A stretch of 64,000 nt of DNA from Tenggerimyces flavus (GTDB taxonomy: Bacteria > Actinomycetota > Actinomycetes > Propionibacteriales > Actinopolymorphaceae): NCBI RefSeq assembly GCF_016907715.1, contig NZ_JAFBCM010000001.1, positions 2,108,001 to 2,172,000 of the forward strand, given 5' to 3'. The notes beneath the pieces were generated by a model. It had not been told where the DNA came from. It saw only the letters and a program-made list of their open reading frames with translations, and searched no databases. Position numbers and translations under genes: made by a program. Below, piece after piece: positions 34,859 to 43,474 of the stretch (position 1 is its first letter; each line of letters begins with the position of its first letter).

Positions 34859-35647
34859 CTAGACGATCATCACCTTCACGCCGGCTTCCTCGAACTTGCG
34901 CGCAGCGTCGTCGGGGATGCCGGCGTCGGTGATCAGCACGTCGATCTCCTCCGTCCGCCGGATGCGGGCGAACGCCTGGCCGCCGATCTTCGAGGAGTCC
35001 GCCACCACCACGACCGAACGGGCGCGCGAGGCCATCAGCTGGTTGATGTTCGCCTCGCCCTCGTGGTGGGCCGATGCGCCCATGACCGGGTCGATCGCGT
35101 CCACGCCGAGGATCGCGAGGTCCAGCGAGACGCCCTCGAGGATGTGCGTCGCGAGCGGGCCGGCGAGCTCGTACGACTGCGGCCGCGCCACTCCGCCGGT
35201 CACGACGATCTTCACGTGCGGGCGCACCGTCAGCTCGTTCGCGATGTTCACCGCGTTCGTCACCAGCGTCACCGCGCGCCGCCCGCCGGGGCCGGTGCGC
35301 AGGTCGGTCCGGGTCGCGATCGCGCGCGCCACCTCGGTCGCGGTCGTGCCGCCGTTGAGGCCGACCACCATGCCGGTGCCGACCAGATCCGCCGCCGCCT
35401 TGCCGATCCGCTGCTTCTCGGTCGCCTGCCGCGCGGTCTTGTAGCGAAGCGGGAGGTCGTACGCCACACTGTGGGCGACCGCGCCGCCTCGGGTACGGGT
35501 GAGGAACTGCTGCTGGGCGAGGTGGTCGAGGTCGCGCCGGATCGTCGCGGTCGAGACCTCGAGCTCCGAGGCGAGTGTGTCGACGTCGATCCGACCGCGT
35601 TCGGCGACGAGCTCCAGGATGGCGTTCAGCCGTTCGTACCGATTCAT
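34859..35647 (-). CDS. DeoR/GlpR family transcriptional repressor
   Basis: The 262-residue protein starts MNRYERLNAILELVAERGRIDV, then the DeoR helix-turn-helix LASELEVSTATIRRDLDHLAQQ. The C-terminal sugar-phosphate sensor (about 75-262) is of the isomerase type, with GLNGGTTATEVAR, VTNAVNIANEL and VVVADSSKIG. DeoR repressors are released by sugar phosphates. It is divergent from the amino-sugar operon at 35894 and is its likely regulator. Confidence 0.88.
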   Translation of the reverse strand: MNRYERLNAILELVAERGRIDVDTLASELEVSTATIRRDLDHLAQQQFLTRTRGGAVAHSVAYDLPLRYKTARQATEKQRIGKAAADLVGTGMVVGLNGGTTATEVARAIATRTDLRTGPGGRRAVTLVTNAVNIANELTVRPHVKIVVTGGVARPQSYELAGPLATHILEGVSLDLAILGVDAIDPVMGASAHHEGEANINQLMASRARSVVVVADSSKIGGQAFARIRRTEEIDVLITDAGIPDDAARKFEEAGVKVMIV

Positions 35648-35788
35648 CCGTCACCGTCCCGGCCCACGTACTGCTCGAAGCTGCGCATGCAGCTGGAGAA
35701 CCGATCATAGAGTGTGCGCATTCTGCACCATCCGAACTCGCCGCGCACTGGACCGAACCGGCCACGCCTGCGGGAGATCTGCCCGTAA

Positions 35789-35853
35789 GTGCACATCTAT
35801 GCTCAAACTTCGACTAGACCAATCACTAACGAACTCTCGGGTGCACTATGCTC
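35789..35853. promoter_or_regulatory. Repeated GTGCAC...TATGCTC sequences before the amino-sugar operon
   Basis: GTGCACATCTATGCTC (35789-35804) recurs as GTGCACTATGCTC (35841-35853), 52 bp apart. Both lie in the 246-bp gap between the DeoR gene and its divergent operon, so they are candidate DeoR sites. A partial DasR-like half site, CTAGACCAAT (35814-35823), lies between them. Confidence 0.4.
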
Positions 35854-35893
35854 GGCCCCATCAAGCGCCAGCCCACCGAGGGGGAGGGATCCC

Positions 35894-36778
35894 GTGGAGT
35901 TCGCCACCGAGGAGATCGCCAGCCAGCCGACCAGTTGGCGCCAGGCCATCGACCTGGCCGCCGCCAGCGCCGAGGCCCTCCCGCGGAAGGGGGAACGCGT
36001 CGCCGTCGTCGGCTGCGGCACCTCGTGGTTCATGGCCCAGGCGTACGCCACGCTCCGCGAGCGCGCCGGCCTGGGTGAGACCGACGCGTTCGCCGCTTCC
36101 GAGTTCCCGCGCGGTCGCGCGTACGACCGGGTCGTCGCGCTGACCAGATCCGGCACGACGACCGAGGTGCTCGGTGTCCTGCGCGATCTCAAGGGCACCG
36201 TCAAGACGCTCGGCATCACCGCCGACCCGACGACTCCGGTGATGGAGCTCGCCGACCAGAACGTCGTGCTCGACTTCGCCGACGAGCGTTCGGTCGTGCA
36301 GACGAGGTTCGCCACGTCCGCGCTCGCGCTGCTGCGTACGCACCTCGGCGAGGACCTCACCAACGCGCTCGCCGACGTCGAGCAGACTGTCAAGGAGCCC
36401 TTGCCGGACGGCGCGACGGGCAAGCAGCAGTTCACCTATCTCGGCTCCGGCTGGACGATCGGGCTCGCCAACGAGGCCGCGCTGAAGATGCGCGAGGCCT
36501 CGCTGTCGTGGACCGAGGCGTACCCCGCGATGGAGTACCGTCATGGCCCTATGAGCATCACCGACGAGAGTTCCGTCGTCTGGTTCCTGGGGGAGCCGCC
36601 GACCGGTCTCGCCGAGGACGTCGAGCGCATCGGCGCGCTCGTCGTTCACGTTCCGGACCGCGACCCGATGGCCGAGCTCGTCCGCATCCAGCGGCTCGCG
36701 ATCGAGATCGGCGCGGCGAAGGGGCTCGACCCCGACCAGCCGCGCAACCTCTCCCGCTCCGTCATCCTGCCAAGCTGA
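35894..36778 (+). CDS. SIS-domain sugar-phosphate isomerase/deaminase-like protein
   Basis: The 294-residue protein has two SIS domains, as in the isomerase half of GlmS. The first opens with RVAVVGCGTSWFMAQAYA and LTRSGTTTEV, the second with YLGSGWTIGLANEAALKMREAS...EYRHGPMS. The ending DPDQPRNLSRSV resembles GlmS. No glutaminase domain is present, so it may deaminate or isomerise an amino-sugar 6-phosphate (NagB-II or AgaS role). The GTG at 35894 follows GGGAGGGA. It leads the operon with the ROK kinase, NagA and aldolase. Confidence 0.85.
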   Translation: MEFATEEIASQPTSWRQAIDLAAASAEALPRKGERVAVVGCGTSWFMAQAYATLRERAGLGETDAFAASEFPRGRAYDRVVALTRSGTTTEVLGVLRDLKGTVKTLGITADPTTPVMELADQNVVLDFADERSVVQTRFATSALALLRTHLGEDLTNALADVEQTVKEPLPDGATGKQQFTYLGSGWTIGLANEAALKMREASLSWTEAYPAMEYRHGPMSITDESSVVWFLGEPPTGLAEDVERIGALVVHVPDRDPMAELVRIQRLAIEIGAAKGLDPDQPRNLSRSVILPS

Positions 36779-36790
36779 CAAGGATCGCCA

Positions 36791-37726
36791 GTGGCTGACT
36801 GCGTCGTCGCCCTCGACGTCGGCGGTACGTCGATGAAGGGTGCGCTGGTCGATGCCTCGCGCACCGTACGGTTCCAGCGCACGTACCCCACGCCGGTGCC
36901 CGACGGGCCCGACGCGGTCGTCCGGGCCATCGGAGACGCGCTCGAAGAGGTCTCGGCGCAGGCCACCGGACTCGGCCTGAACACGCCGGTGGCGGCCGGT
37001 CTCGTCGTGCCCGGCGTGGTCGACGAGGTACGCGGTGTCGCCGTCAACGCGGCGAACATCGGGTGGCACGACGCGCCGCTCGTCCAGATCGTGTCGGAGC
37101 GGCTCGGCGTGCCGGTCGCGCTCAGCCACGACGTCCGCGGCGGCGGGCTCGCCGAGAGCACGATGGGCGCGGCGGCGGGTGCGCGGAACTCGCTGTTCCT
37201 CGCGCTCGGCACCGGCATCGCCGCCTGCTGCATCGTCGACGGCAACACGCTGTCGGCCGGTGGGTACGCGGGCGAGGCCGGGCATGTCGTCGTTGAGCCC
37301 GGCGGCGAACAGTGCCCGTGTGGCCAGCGAGGCTGCCTCGAACGGGTCGCCTCGGCCGCCGCGATCGCGCGCAGGTACTCGCAGCGCTCCGGCACGCAGG
37401 TCGCCGGCGCCGCGGAGGTGGCCGACCGCGTACGCGCGGGCGACGAGATCGCCATCCAGGTCTGGGACGAGGGCGTCGACGCTCTCGTTCGCGTCCTCAC
37501 CATGTGCGTGACGATGCTCGGTCCGGAGATCGTCGTACTCGGCGGCGGGCTCGCCGAAGCGCAGGACCTGCTGATGGATCCGGTCCGCACCGCCTTGGAC
37601 AAGTCCCTCTCGTTTCAACGGCGTCCGCGCGTCGTCCGGGCATCGCTCGGCGACCAGGCGGGCTGCCTCGGAGCCGCGCTGCTGGCGTGGCGAACGGTGG
37701 CAGTATCACGATCGGGGGGAGCATGA
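36791..37726 (+). CDS. ROK family sugar kinase
   Basis: The 311-residue kinase has the phosphate-binding LDVGGTSMKG (8-17), LALGTGIA, GEAGHVVVEPGG and the zinc-binding CPCGQRGCLE of ROK proteins. There is no helix-turn-helix, so it is an enzyme, not a repressor. In this operon it probably phosphorylates N-acetylglucosamine, N-acetylgalactosamine or N-acetylmannosamine at the 6-position. Its stop overlaps the nagA start (ATGA), so the proteins are made in step. Confidence 0.88.
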   Translation: MADCVVALDVGGTSMKGALVDASRTVRFQRTYPTPVPDGPDAVVRAIGDALEEVSAQATGLGLNTPVAAGLVVPGVVDEVRGVAVNAANIGWHDAPLVQIVSERLGVPVALSHDVRGGGLAESTMGAAAGARNSLFLALGTGIAACCIVDGNTLSAGGYAGEAGHVVVEPGGEQCPCGQRGCLERVASAAAIARRYSQRSGTQVAGAAEVADRVRAGDEIAIQVWDEGVDALVRVLTMCVTMLGPEIVVLGGGLAEAQDLLMDPVRTALDKSLSFQRRPRVVRASLGDQAGCLGAALLAWRTVAVSRSGGA

Positions 37727-38865
37727 CTGTGTTCGCGAACGGCAAGATCGTCACGCCGGACGGCGTGCTCGAGCCGGGCTGGATCGAGGTGTCCGGAGAC
37801 CGCATCACCGGGCTCGGCGAAGGGCAGCCGCAAGGCGCCGTTGACGTCGACCTCGCGGGCAAGGTCGTCGTGCCCGGCTTCGTCGACATCCACACCCACG
37901 GCGGCGGCGGTACGTCGTACCCGGACGGCGACCCGGAGAAGGCCGCGCGGGCCGCTCTGTTCCATCGTTCGCACGGCACCACGACCACGATCGCGAGCCT
38001 CGTCACCGCACCCGGCGATGTGCTCGAACGGCAGCTCGGCGCGCTGGTCGACGTCGCGAAGGACGGGCTCGTCGCCGGCATCCACCTCGAGGGCCCGTGG
38101 ATCTCGGTCGAACGCCGCGGCGCGCATGACCCCAACATCGTGCGCCCGCCGACCCGCGACGAGGTCGGCCGGATGTTGAAGCTCGGCGGCGGCCACGTAC
38201 GCATGGTCACACTCGCGCCCGAGCTGCCCGGCGGGATGGACGCCGTGCGCCAGGTGATCGATGCCGACGCGGTCGTGGCGGTCGGGCACAGCGACGCCTC
38301 GTACGAGGTCGTCCGCGAGGCGATCGACGCGGGCGCGACGGTGGCGACGCACCTGTTCAACGGGATGCCGCCCGTCCACCACCGCAAGCCCGGTCCGGTC
38401 GTCGCGCTGCTGGAGGACCCGCGCGCGACGGTCGAGCTGATCGCCGACGGGCACCACCTGCACCACGGCGTGATCGCGGTCGCGGTCAACGCTGCCGGCC
38501 CGGATCGCGTCGCGCTGGTGACCGACGCGATGACCGCGGCGGGGATGAGTGACGGCACGTACGACCTCGGCGGTCGCACGGTGGTCGTCGAGGGCGGGCT
38601 GGTGATGCTGCCGGAGCAGAACACGATCGCGGGCAGCACGCTGACGATGGACGCGGCGTTCCGGTTCGCGGTGCAGAAGGTCGGTCTGTCCCTGGTCGAC
38701 GCCGCGAAGTGCGCGGCGACGACGCCCGCGCGGGTCTTCGGGTTCTCCGACGTGGGTGCGTTGCGCGACGGGCTGCGCGCGGACCTGGTGATCCTCGACC
38801 CGGCGCTGAACCGGGTCGCGGTCATGCAGCGTGGGGAGTTCGTCTACGAGGAAGGGCTGCGCTGA
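37723..38865 (+). CDS. nagA: N-acetylglucosamine-6-phosphate deacetylase
   Basis: This 380-residue amidohydrolase removes acetate from N-acetylhexosamine 6-phosphates. Metal ligands are visible in DIHTHGGGG (H57, H59), HLEGPWIS, VGHSDASY and THLFNGMPP; the catalytic aspartate is D268 in VTDAMTAAG. The C-terminal G-LRDGLRADLVILD is typical. The ATG at 37723 is preceded by GGGGGGAGC and overlaps the ROK stop. In context the product feeds the SIS protein. Confidence 0.92.
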   Translation: MTVFANGKIVTPDGVLEPGWIEVSGDRITGLGEGQPQGAVDVDLAGKVVVPGFVDIHTHGGGGTSYPDGDPEKAARAALFHRSHGTTTTIASLVTAPGDVLERQLGALVDVAKDGLVAGIHLEGPWISVERRGAHDPNIVRPPTRDEVGRMLKLGGGHVRMVTLAPELPGGMDAVRQVIDADAVVAVGHSDASYEVVREAIDAGATVATHLFNGMPPVHHRKPGPVVALLEDPRATVELIADGHHLHHGVIAVAVNAAGPDRVALVTDAMTAAGMSDGTYDLGGRTVVVEGGLVMLPEQNTIAGSTLTMDAAFRFAVQKVGLSLVDAAKCAATTPARVFGFSDVGALRDGLRADLVILDPALNRVAVMQRGEFVYEEGLR

Positions 38866-38866
38866 G

Positions 38867-39700
38867 ATGCCGCTCACGCCCACCGGGGACATCGTGCGCT
38901 CGGCCGCGGCGGCCGGCCGCGGCGTCGGTGCGTTCAACGTGATCCAGCTCGAGCACGCCACCGCGCTCGTCGCCGGCGCCGAGGCTGCCGGTGCGCCCGT
39001 CATCCTGCAGGTCAGCGAGAACGCGGTGAAGTATCACGGCACGTTGGAGCCGATCGCCCTTGCCACCTTGGCCGTCGCGCGTCGCGGCTCCGTTCCTGTC
39101 GCCGTGCACCTCGACCATGCGACGAAGGTCGAGCTCGTACACGAAGCCGCGGAGCTCGGCTTCGGTTCGGTCATGTTCGACGGCTCGGCGTTGCCGTACG
39201 ACGACAATGTGGCCTTGACGCGCGAAGTGGTGAGTTTCTGCCACGAGCGTGGAGTTTTCGTCGAGGCCGAGCTCGGCGAGGTCGGCGGCAAGGACGGCGT
39301 TCACGCGCCCGGAGCACGTACGGACCCGGACGAGGCCGAGGCGTTCGTCCAGGCCACGGGCATCGACGCGTTGGCGATCGCGGTCGGGACGTCGCACGCG
39401 ATGCTGGAGAAGACCGCGGCGCTGGATCTCGACCTCATCACCCGTCATCGCGAGACCGTCTCCGTACCGCTCGTGCTGCACGGCTCGTCGGGAGTGCCCG
39501 ACGAGGATCTGACGCGAGCTGTGAAAGCGGGCATGACGAAGGTCAACATCGCGACGGCGTTGAACCAGGCGTTCACCGGAGCGGTCCGCGCGTATCTCGA
39601 CGCGAACCCCAAGGTCGTCGACACCAGGAAGTACCTGGCGCCCGGCCGCGACGCCGTGGCCACCGAGGTCACCCGCCTACTCGGAGTACTGGGCGCCTAG
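38867..39700 (+). CDS. Class II fructose/tagatose-bisphosphate aldolase family protein
   Basis: The 277-residue zinc aldolase has VHLDHAT with catalytic D83 and zinc ligand H84. Further family motifs are EAELGEVGG, VGTSHAML (in place of the usual GTAHG) and LVLHGSSGVPDEDL. The length suits GatY/KbaY or FbaA. In an operon with a ROK kinase, NagA and SIS protein it suggests cleavage of tagatose-1,6-bisphosphate, as in the Aga pathway. No tagatose-6-phosphate kinase is present here. The gene starts one base after the nagA stop. Confidence 0.87.
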   Translation: MPLTPTGDIVRSAAAAGRGVGAFNVIQLEHATALVAGAEAAGAPVILQVSENAVKYHGTLEPIALATLAVARRGSVPVAVHLDHATKVELVHEAAELGFGSVMFDGSALPYDDNVALTREVVSFCHERGVFVEAELGEVGGKDGVHAPGARTDPDEAEAFVQATGIDALAIAVGTSHAMLEKTAALDLDLITRHRETVSVPLVLHGSSGVPDEDLTRAVKAGMTKVNIATALNQAFTGAVRAYLDANPKVVDTRKYLAPGRDAVATEVTRLLGVLGA

Positions 39701-39742
39701 CCTCGGGGTTTCAGGTGTTGGTGCGCGCCTTACACGGCCAAT

Positions 39743-39808
39743 GGCCTCTTTACCTGGCGCCCACCCCACGTAAAGCGGCCGCTGATCATGTTTACATGAT
39801 CATTGGCC
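39743..39808. repeat. Two-hairpin intergenic repeat, copy 3
   Basis: Hairpin A pairs CTTTACCTGG (39748-39757) with CCACGTAAAG (39766-39775), with flanking GGCC pairs. Hairpin B (39777-39808) pairs GGCC, then TGATCATGT with ACATGATCA around TT. Unlike the other copies, the flanking genes point the same way, so here it would end the amino-sugar operon only. From 39809 to 40061 I see no gene. Confidence 0.78.
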
Positions 39809-40061
39809 CCAGGGCGGGGCCGGACAGGGCGAACCAGCCGCGGACGAAAGATCGAGGCTAGAGAGGCTCAGGCTCCGAAACTTTCAGGACGTCGGCCGAG
39901 AGGATCGGCCAGATCCGGCACGGTTATCGGATCATTACCGGAACTCGGCGTCGGCCAGCTGTCGCTTTGCGGAGGACCGCTGAGGCAACGCGGCGGAAAC
40001 ATCTGACCACCTTGGCCGCCGCCGGAGGCCGGCTTGCTAGTCGCAAACCCCGCCGCTAGGC

Positions 40062-40077
40062 TGGAAAGCGTTTTCCA
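40062..40077. promoter_or_regulatory. LacI-type operator upstream of the Gfo/Idh gene
   Basis: TGGAAAGCGTTTTCCA is a near-perfect palindrome with the central CG typical of LacI-family operators. It lies 38 bp before the start of the Gfo/Idh gene. The cognate LacI protein may be one of the two encoded at 49937 and 61930, or lie outside the window. Confidence 0.65.
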
Positions 40078-40114
40078 TCCCACGTCAGGGGTGACGGCGG
40101 CTAGAGGGGAATTC

Positions 40115-41266
40115 ATGACCACGCGGCACATCGGGGTCGTCATGAACGGCGTGACCGGGCGGATGGGCTACAACCAGCATCTGGTCCGTTCCATTCTGGC
40201 CATCCGCGAGCAGGGCGGCTTGGAGCTGAAGGACGGTTCGCGGCTCGTTCCCGAGCCCGTCCTGGTCGGCCGCTCGGAGCAGAAGCTCGCCGACATCGCC
40301 GCCCGGCATGGGCTCACCGCGTGGACGACCGACCTGGACAACGCTCTGTCCGACTCGTCCGCGGAGATCTACTTCGACGCCCAGACCACGCAGGCCCGCG
40401 AGAAGGCCGTGCTCAAGGCGATCGCCGCCGGCAAGCACGTCTACTGCGAGAAGCCGACGTCGGACTCGTTCGCCGGCGCGCTCGAGCTCGCCCGCGCCGC
40501 GCGCGAGGCCGGTGTGAAGAACGGCGCCGTGATGGACAAGATCTACCTGCCTGGCTTGCGGAAGCTGAAGCGGCTGGTGGACGGCGGCTTCTTCGGCCGC
40601 ATTCTCACTGTGCGCTGCGAGTTCGGCTACTGGGTGTACGAGGGCGACTGGCAGCCCGCGCAGCGGCCGAGCTGGAACTACCGCGCGGAAGACGGCGGCG
40701 GCATCGTTCTGGACATGTTCAGCCACTGGAACTACGTGCTCGAGCACCTGGCCGGACGCGTCGAAGCCGTGACGAACCGGTCGTTCGTCCACCACCCGCG
40801 GCGCTGGGACGAGAACGGTCAGCCGTACGAGGCCACCGCCGAGGACGCCGCGTACGCGATCTTCGAGCTCGCCGGCGGCGCGGTCGCGCAATTCAACTCG
40901 TCGTGGACCGTCCGCGTCTACCGCGACGAGCTCGTCGAGTTCCAGGTCGACGGGACCGAGGGCTCGGCGGTCGCCGGCCTGCGCAACTGCAGGATCCAGC
41001 ATCGCGGAGCGACGCCGAAGCCCGTCTGGAACCCGGACCTGCCGGCGACCGAGCGGTTCCGCGACCAGTGGCTCGACGTTCCGGACAACCAGGTCTTCGA
41101 CAACGGCTTCAAGACGCAGTGGGAGGAGTTCCTGCTGCACGTGGCCGAGGACACGCCGTACCAGCACGACTTCCTGGCCGCGTCGCGCGGCGTGCAGCTC
41201 GCCGAGCTCGGCATCCAGTCGAACGCCGAAGGGCGGCGCGTGGTCGTTCCCGAGGTTTCCCTGTGA
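40115..41266 (+). CDS. Gfo/Idh/MocA family oxidoreductase
   Basis: This is a 383-residue NAD(P)-dependent oxidoreductase. The N-terminal Rossmann domain includes IGVVMNGVTGRMGYNQH and the signature E112-K113-P114 in HVYCEKPTS. The C-terminal sheet domain has GGGIVLDMFSHWNY and the catalytic histidine region. Family members oxidise sugars or inositols. It is coupled to a sugar-phosphate isomerase gene (GTGA) and controlled from a LacI-type operator, which fits a carbohydrate pathway with unknown substrate. Confidence 0.87.
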   Translation: MTTRHIGVVMNGVTGRMGYNQHLVRSILAIREQGGLELKDGSRLVPEPVLVGRSEQKLADIAARHGLTAWTTDLDNALSDSSAEIYFDAQTTQAREKAVLKAIAAGKHVYCEKPTSDSFAGALELARAAREAGVKNGAVMDKIYLPGLRKLKRLVDGGFFGRILTVRCEFGYWVYEGDWQPAQRPSWNYRAEDGGGIVLDMFSHWNYVLEHLAGRVEAVTNRSFVHHPRRWDENGQPYEATAEDAAYAIFELAGGAVAQFNSSWTVRVYRDELVEFQVDGTEGSAVAGLRNCRIQHRGATPKPVWNPDLPATERFRDQWLDVPDNQVFDNGFKTQWEEFLLHVAEDTPYQHDFLAASRGVQLAELGIQSNAEGRRVVVPEVSL

Positions 41267-42096
41267 CGCAGGGGTTGGAACGGCTGTCGCTCAACCAGAA
41301 GACCACGAACAGCTGGTCGGTCGCCGAGGCCGTAGACGGCTGCGTCCGTGCCGGCATCCCCGCGATCGGGCTCTGGCGCGAGCCCGTCCAGGCCGTCGGC
41401 GTGGCAGCCGCGGCGAAGCTCGTACGGGACGCCGGCCTGCGGGTCTCGTCGCTCTGCCGGGGCGGCTTCCTGACCGCCTCCGACCCCGACGAACGGACGG
41501 CGGCGGTCGCGGACAACCGGCTCGCGATCGACGAAGCGGCGGAGCTGGGAGCACCCTGTCTGGTGCTGGTGGTCGGAGGTTTGCCCGCCGGGTCGAAGGA
41601 CCTCGCCGGCGCGCGCCAGCGGGTCGCCGACGCGGTGGCGGAGCTCGTCCCGTACGCGGCGTCGCGCGGGGTGCGGCTCGCGCTCGAGCCGCTGCACCCG
41701 ATGTACTGCGCCGACCGCGCCGTCCTCTCGACGCTCACCCAGGCACTCGACCTGGCCCTGACGTTCCCCGACGTCGGTGTCGCCGTCGACACGTTCCACC
41801 TGTGGTGGGACCCGAACGTCGCGGCCGAGATCGCGCGAGCGGGGGAGCGGATCCTGACGTACCAGGTGTGCGACTTCCTCGTCCCGATGCCGGCCGACAA
41901 CCTGCTCGCCCGCGGCATGATGGGCGACGGCGTGATCGACTTCGCCCCGATGACCGCCGCCGTGGCCGCGACGGGGTACGCGGGGGACGTCGAGGTGGAG
42001 ATCTTCAACGCCGACGTCTGGGCGGCCGATCCGTCTCGGGTGGTGTCCACGATGTGCGAGCGCTACCTCGCGCTCGTCGCTCCCTACCTCGCCTGA
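41263..42096 (+). CDS. Sugar phosphate isomerase/epimerase (TIM barrel)
   Basis: The 277-residue AP-endonuclease-2-like TIM barrel shows LALEPLHPMYCADR (metal-binding glutamate), VAVDTFHLWWDPN, and VEVEIFNADVW near the C terminus, as in IolE/IolI-type isomerases. It starts at a GTG that overlaps the oxidoreductase stop. Together the two resemble an inositol- or rare-sugar-type oxidation and isomerisation pair; the substrate is unknown. Confidence 0.85.
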   Translation: MTQGLERLSLNQKTTNSWSVAEAVDGCVRAGIPAIGLWREPVQAVGVAAAAKLVRDAGLRVSSLCRGGFLTASDPDERTAAVADNRLAIDEAAELGAPCLVLVVGGLPAGSKDLAGARQRVADAVAELVPYAASRGVRLALEPLHPMYCADRAVLSTLTQALDLALTFPDVGVAVDTFHLWWDPNVAAEIARAGERILTYQVCDFLVPMPADNLLARGMMGDGVIDFAPMTAAVAATGYAGDVEVEIFNADVWAADPSRVVSTMCERYLALVAPYLA

Positions 42097-42165
42097 CCCG
42101 CGATTCGAGGGGCCTACGCTGTCGATCGACGCGCATCGCAGGCAGTCGACAGGAGACGACAGCAC

Positions 42166-43116
42166 ATGGATGACGAAACAGCCGTCGGCGCTGTCCTCGT
42201 TGCGACGCAACTCAAGCGATTCAGGGAGGTCTGCGAGGTAGCCGGGCCGATCGAGCCGCGGTTCGACGGTGCCACCAAGCACGTTCTGCTCGCCGACGAT
42301 CGTGCCTTTCTGTTTCCTCGCAACCACACGATCGTCGGGCAGCTCGAGCGCGAATGCGACGTCTACGCGACTGTCGACCACCCGCTCGTCTCGAGGCTGC
42401 TCGGCCGCTGGGACGACCCGGCGATCTCGCCGTACCCGTTCTTTGCCGTGACTCGGCTCCGGGGTTCCGTGCCGGGCGACCTGTCGCCCGAACGTCTAGA
42501 AGCAGTGGCGGGACAGCTCGGCGCGGCCCTTGCGGCGTGCCATGACATCAGTCTCGAGCGCGTTCCACCGCGCCTGTGGGCCAACCCCTGGTCGGAACCG
42601 CCGGCGGCGCCGCCGACCGCAGCCGAGTGCTACACCCCTCTCCGCGACCTGGGCGTTGCGGAGCAGGTCGCACCTCTCGTCGGCCCGGCGGCGCGAACGA
42701 CGTTGCTCGACGCCCTCGAAACTGTCGACGCGATGGACCCGGTCCTTGCCCACAGCGACCTCTACGAGCGCCACCTGCTGCTCGACGCCTCCGGGACGTT
42801 GGCCGGGATTCTCGACTGGGGGTTCGGAGGTGTGCTGTCTCCCCTGGTCGACTTCACGTGCTGCCAGTGGGACAGCGCGAGTTGGGCCGCCGAACGTTCC
42901 TACGGTGACCTCCGTCGGCACCTCTGGACGGCGTACGCCGAACGCAGGTCGGCGCCGCTGCCGAGCTGGAACCAGGTCCACCTGGCACTGACCGCGTTCG
43001 ACATCGTTGCGCTGGCACCCGAGACGCAGAGCCACTACTACTGGCAGAAGAGCGCAGAGTGGCAAGCCACCCGACGGGCCGCGGCCCAAGCCTGCCTGCA
43101 GGAACTGCTCGCATAG
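42166..43116 (+). CDS. Aminoglycoside phosphotransferase (APH)-fold kinase
   Basis: The 316-residue protein has the APH catalytic loop LAHSDLYERHLL (H196, D198) and the metal-binding ILDWG (D217). The N-terminal ATP lobe is divergent. APH-fold enzymes phosphorylate antibiotics, choline, homoserine, sugars and other small alcohols, so drug resistance should not be assumed. It stands alone, with 69 bp upstream and a 358-bp gap downstream. Confidence 0.82.
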   Translation: MDDETAVGAVLVATQLKRFREVCEVAGPIEPRFDGATKHVLLADDRAFLFPRNHTIVGQLERECDVYATVDHPLVSRLLGRWDDPAISPYPFFAVTRLRGSVPGDLSPERLEAVAGQLGAALAACHDISLERVPPRLWANPWSEPPAAPPTAAECYTPLRDLGVAEQVAPLVGPAARTTLLDALETVDAMDPVLAHSDLYERHLLLDASGTLAGILDWGFGGVLSPLVDFTCCQWDSASWAAERSYGDLRRHLWTAYAERRSAPLPSWNQVHLALTAFDIVALAPETQSHYYWQKSAEWQATRRAAAQACLQELLA

Positions 43117-43400
43117 GCGGCAACGGTCGACGCTCCCACCTCCAGTGAAGTGAGAGCGCACCCTCGAACTCGTCGCTCCCACCCCCCACGCCGACCTCTG
43201 CGACCCTTCCGCGAACGGCCGGCCCACCGAGGTGGGTACCCGCCCCCCTACCCCGGGTTGGAGGTCCCGCCCCCGCCTATCCAACCGGTATCGCAAAACG
43301 CGATGCCTCGATCTTCGCTGGTCAGCGACGCCACCGCGAGGGCCGGCGCCAACCTGTGGAGAACTTCCCGAAAGAGCTGCCTGGGGACGAAAACCCGGCC

Positions 43401-43421
43401 AGTTGTGGAGATCCCACAACT
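43401..43421. promoter_or_regulatory. 21-bp dyad in an otherwise gene-free 358-bp gap
   Basis: AGTTGTGG and CCACAACT form perfect 8-bp arms around AGATC. The dyad is 54 bp before the hotdog gene start and could be an operator. The rest of 43117-43474 shows C-rich tracts but no gene or hairpin that I can support. Confidence 0.45.
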
Positions 43422-43474
43422 CCACGGCGCGCAGAGGTGGCCAGGCGCGAGGGAGAAATGACAGCATCGAGCAG

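Noticed and set aside
35809-35824. DasR-type site before the amino-sugar operon
   Set aside because: Only one half (CTAGACCAAT) resembles the DasR consensus; the other half does not match, and a DeoR gene is adjacent.
42166-43116. Aminoglycoside resistance gene
   Set aside because: The APH fold is shared by many housekeeping kinases and no close resistance-family motif beyond the catalytic loop was seen.
43341-43425. DnaA-box-like sequences (CTGTGGAGAAC, TTGTGGAG) suggesting an origin
   Set aside because: There are only two weak matches, no AT-rich unwinding region and no dnaA or dnaN nearby.
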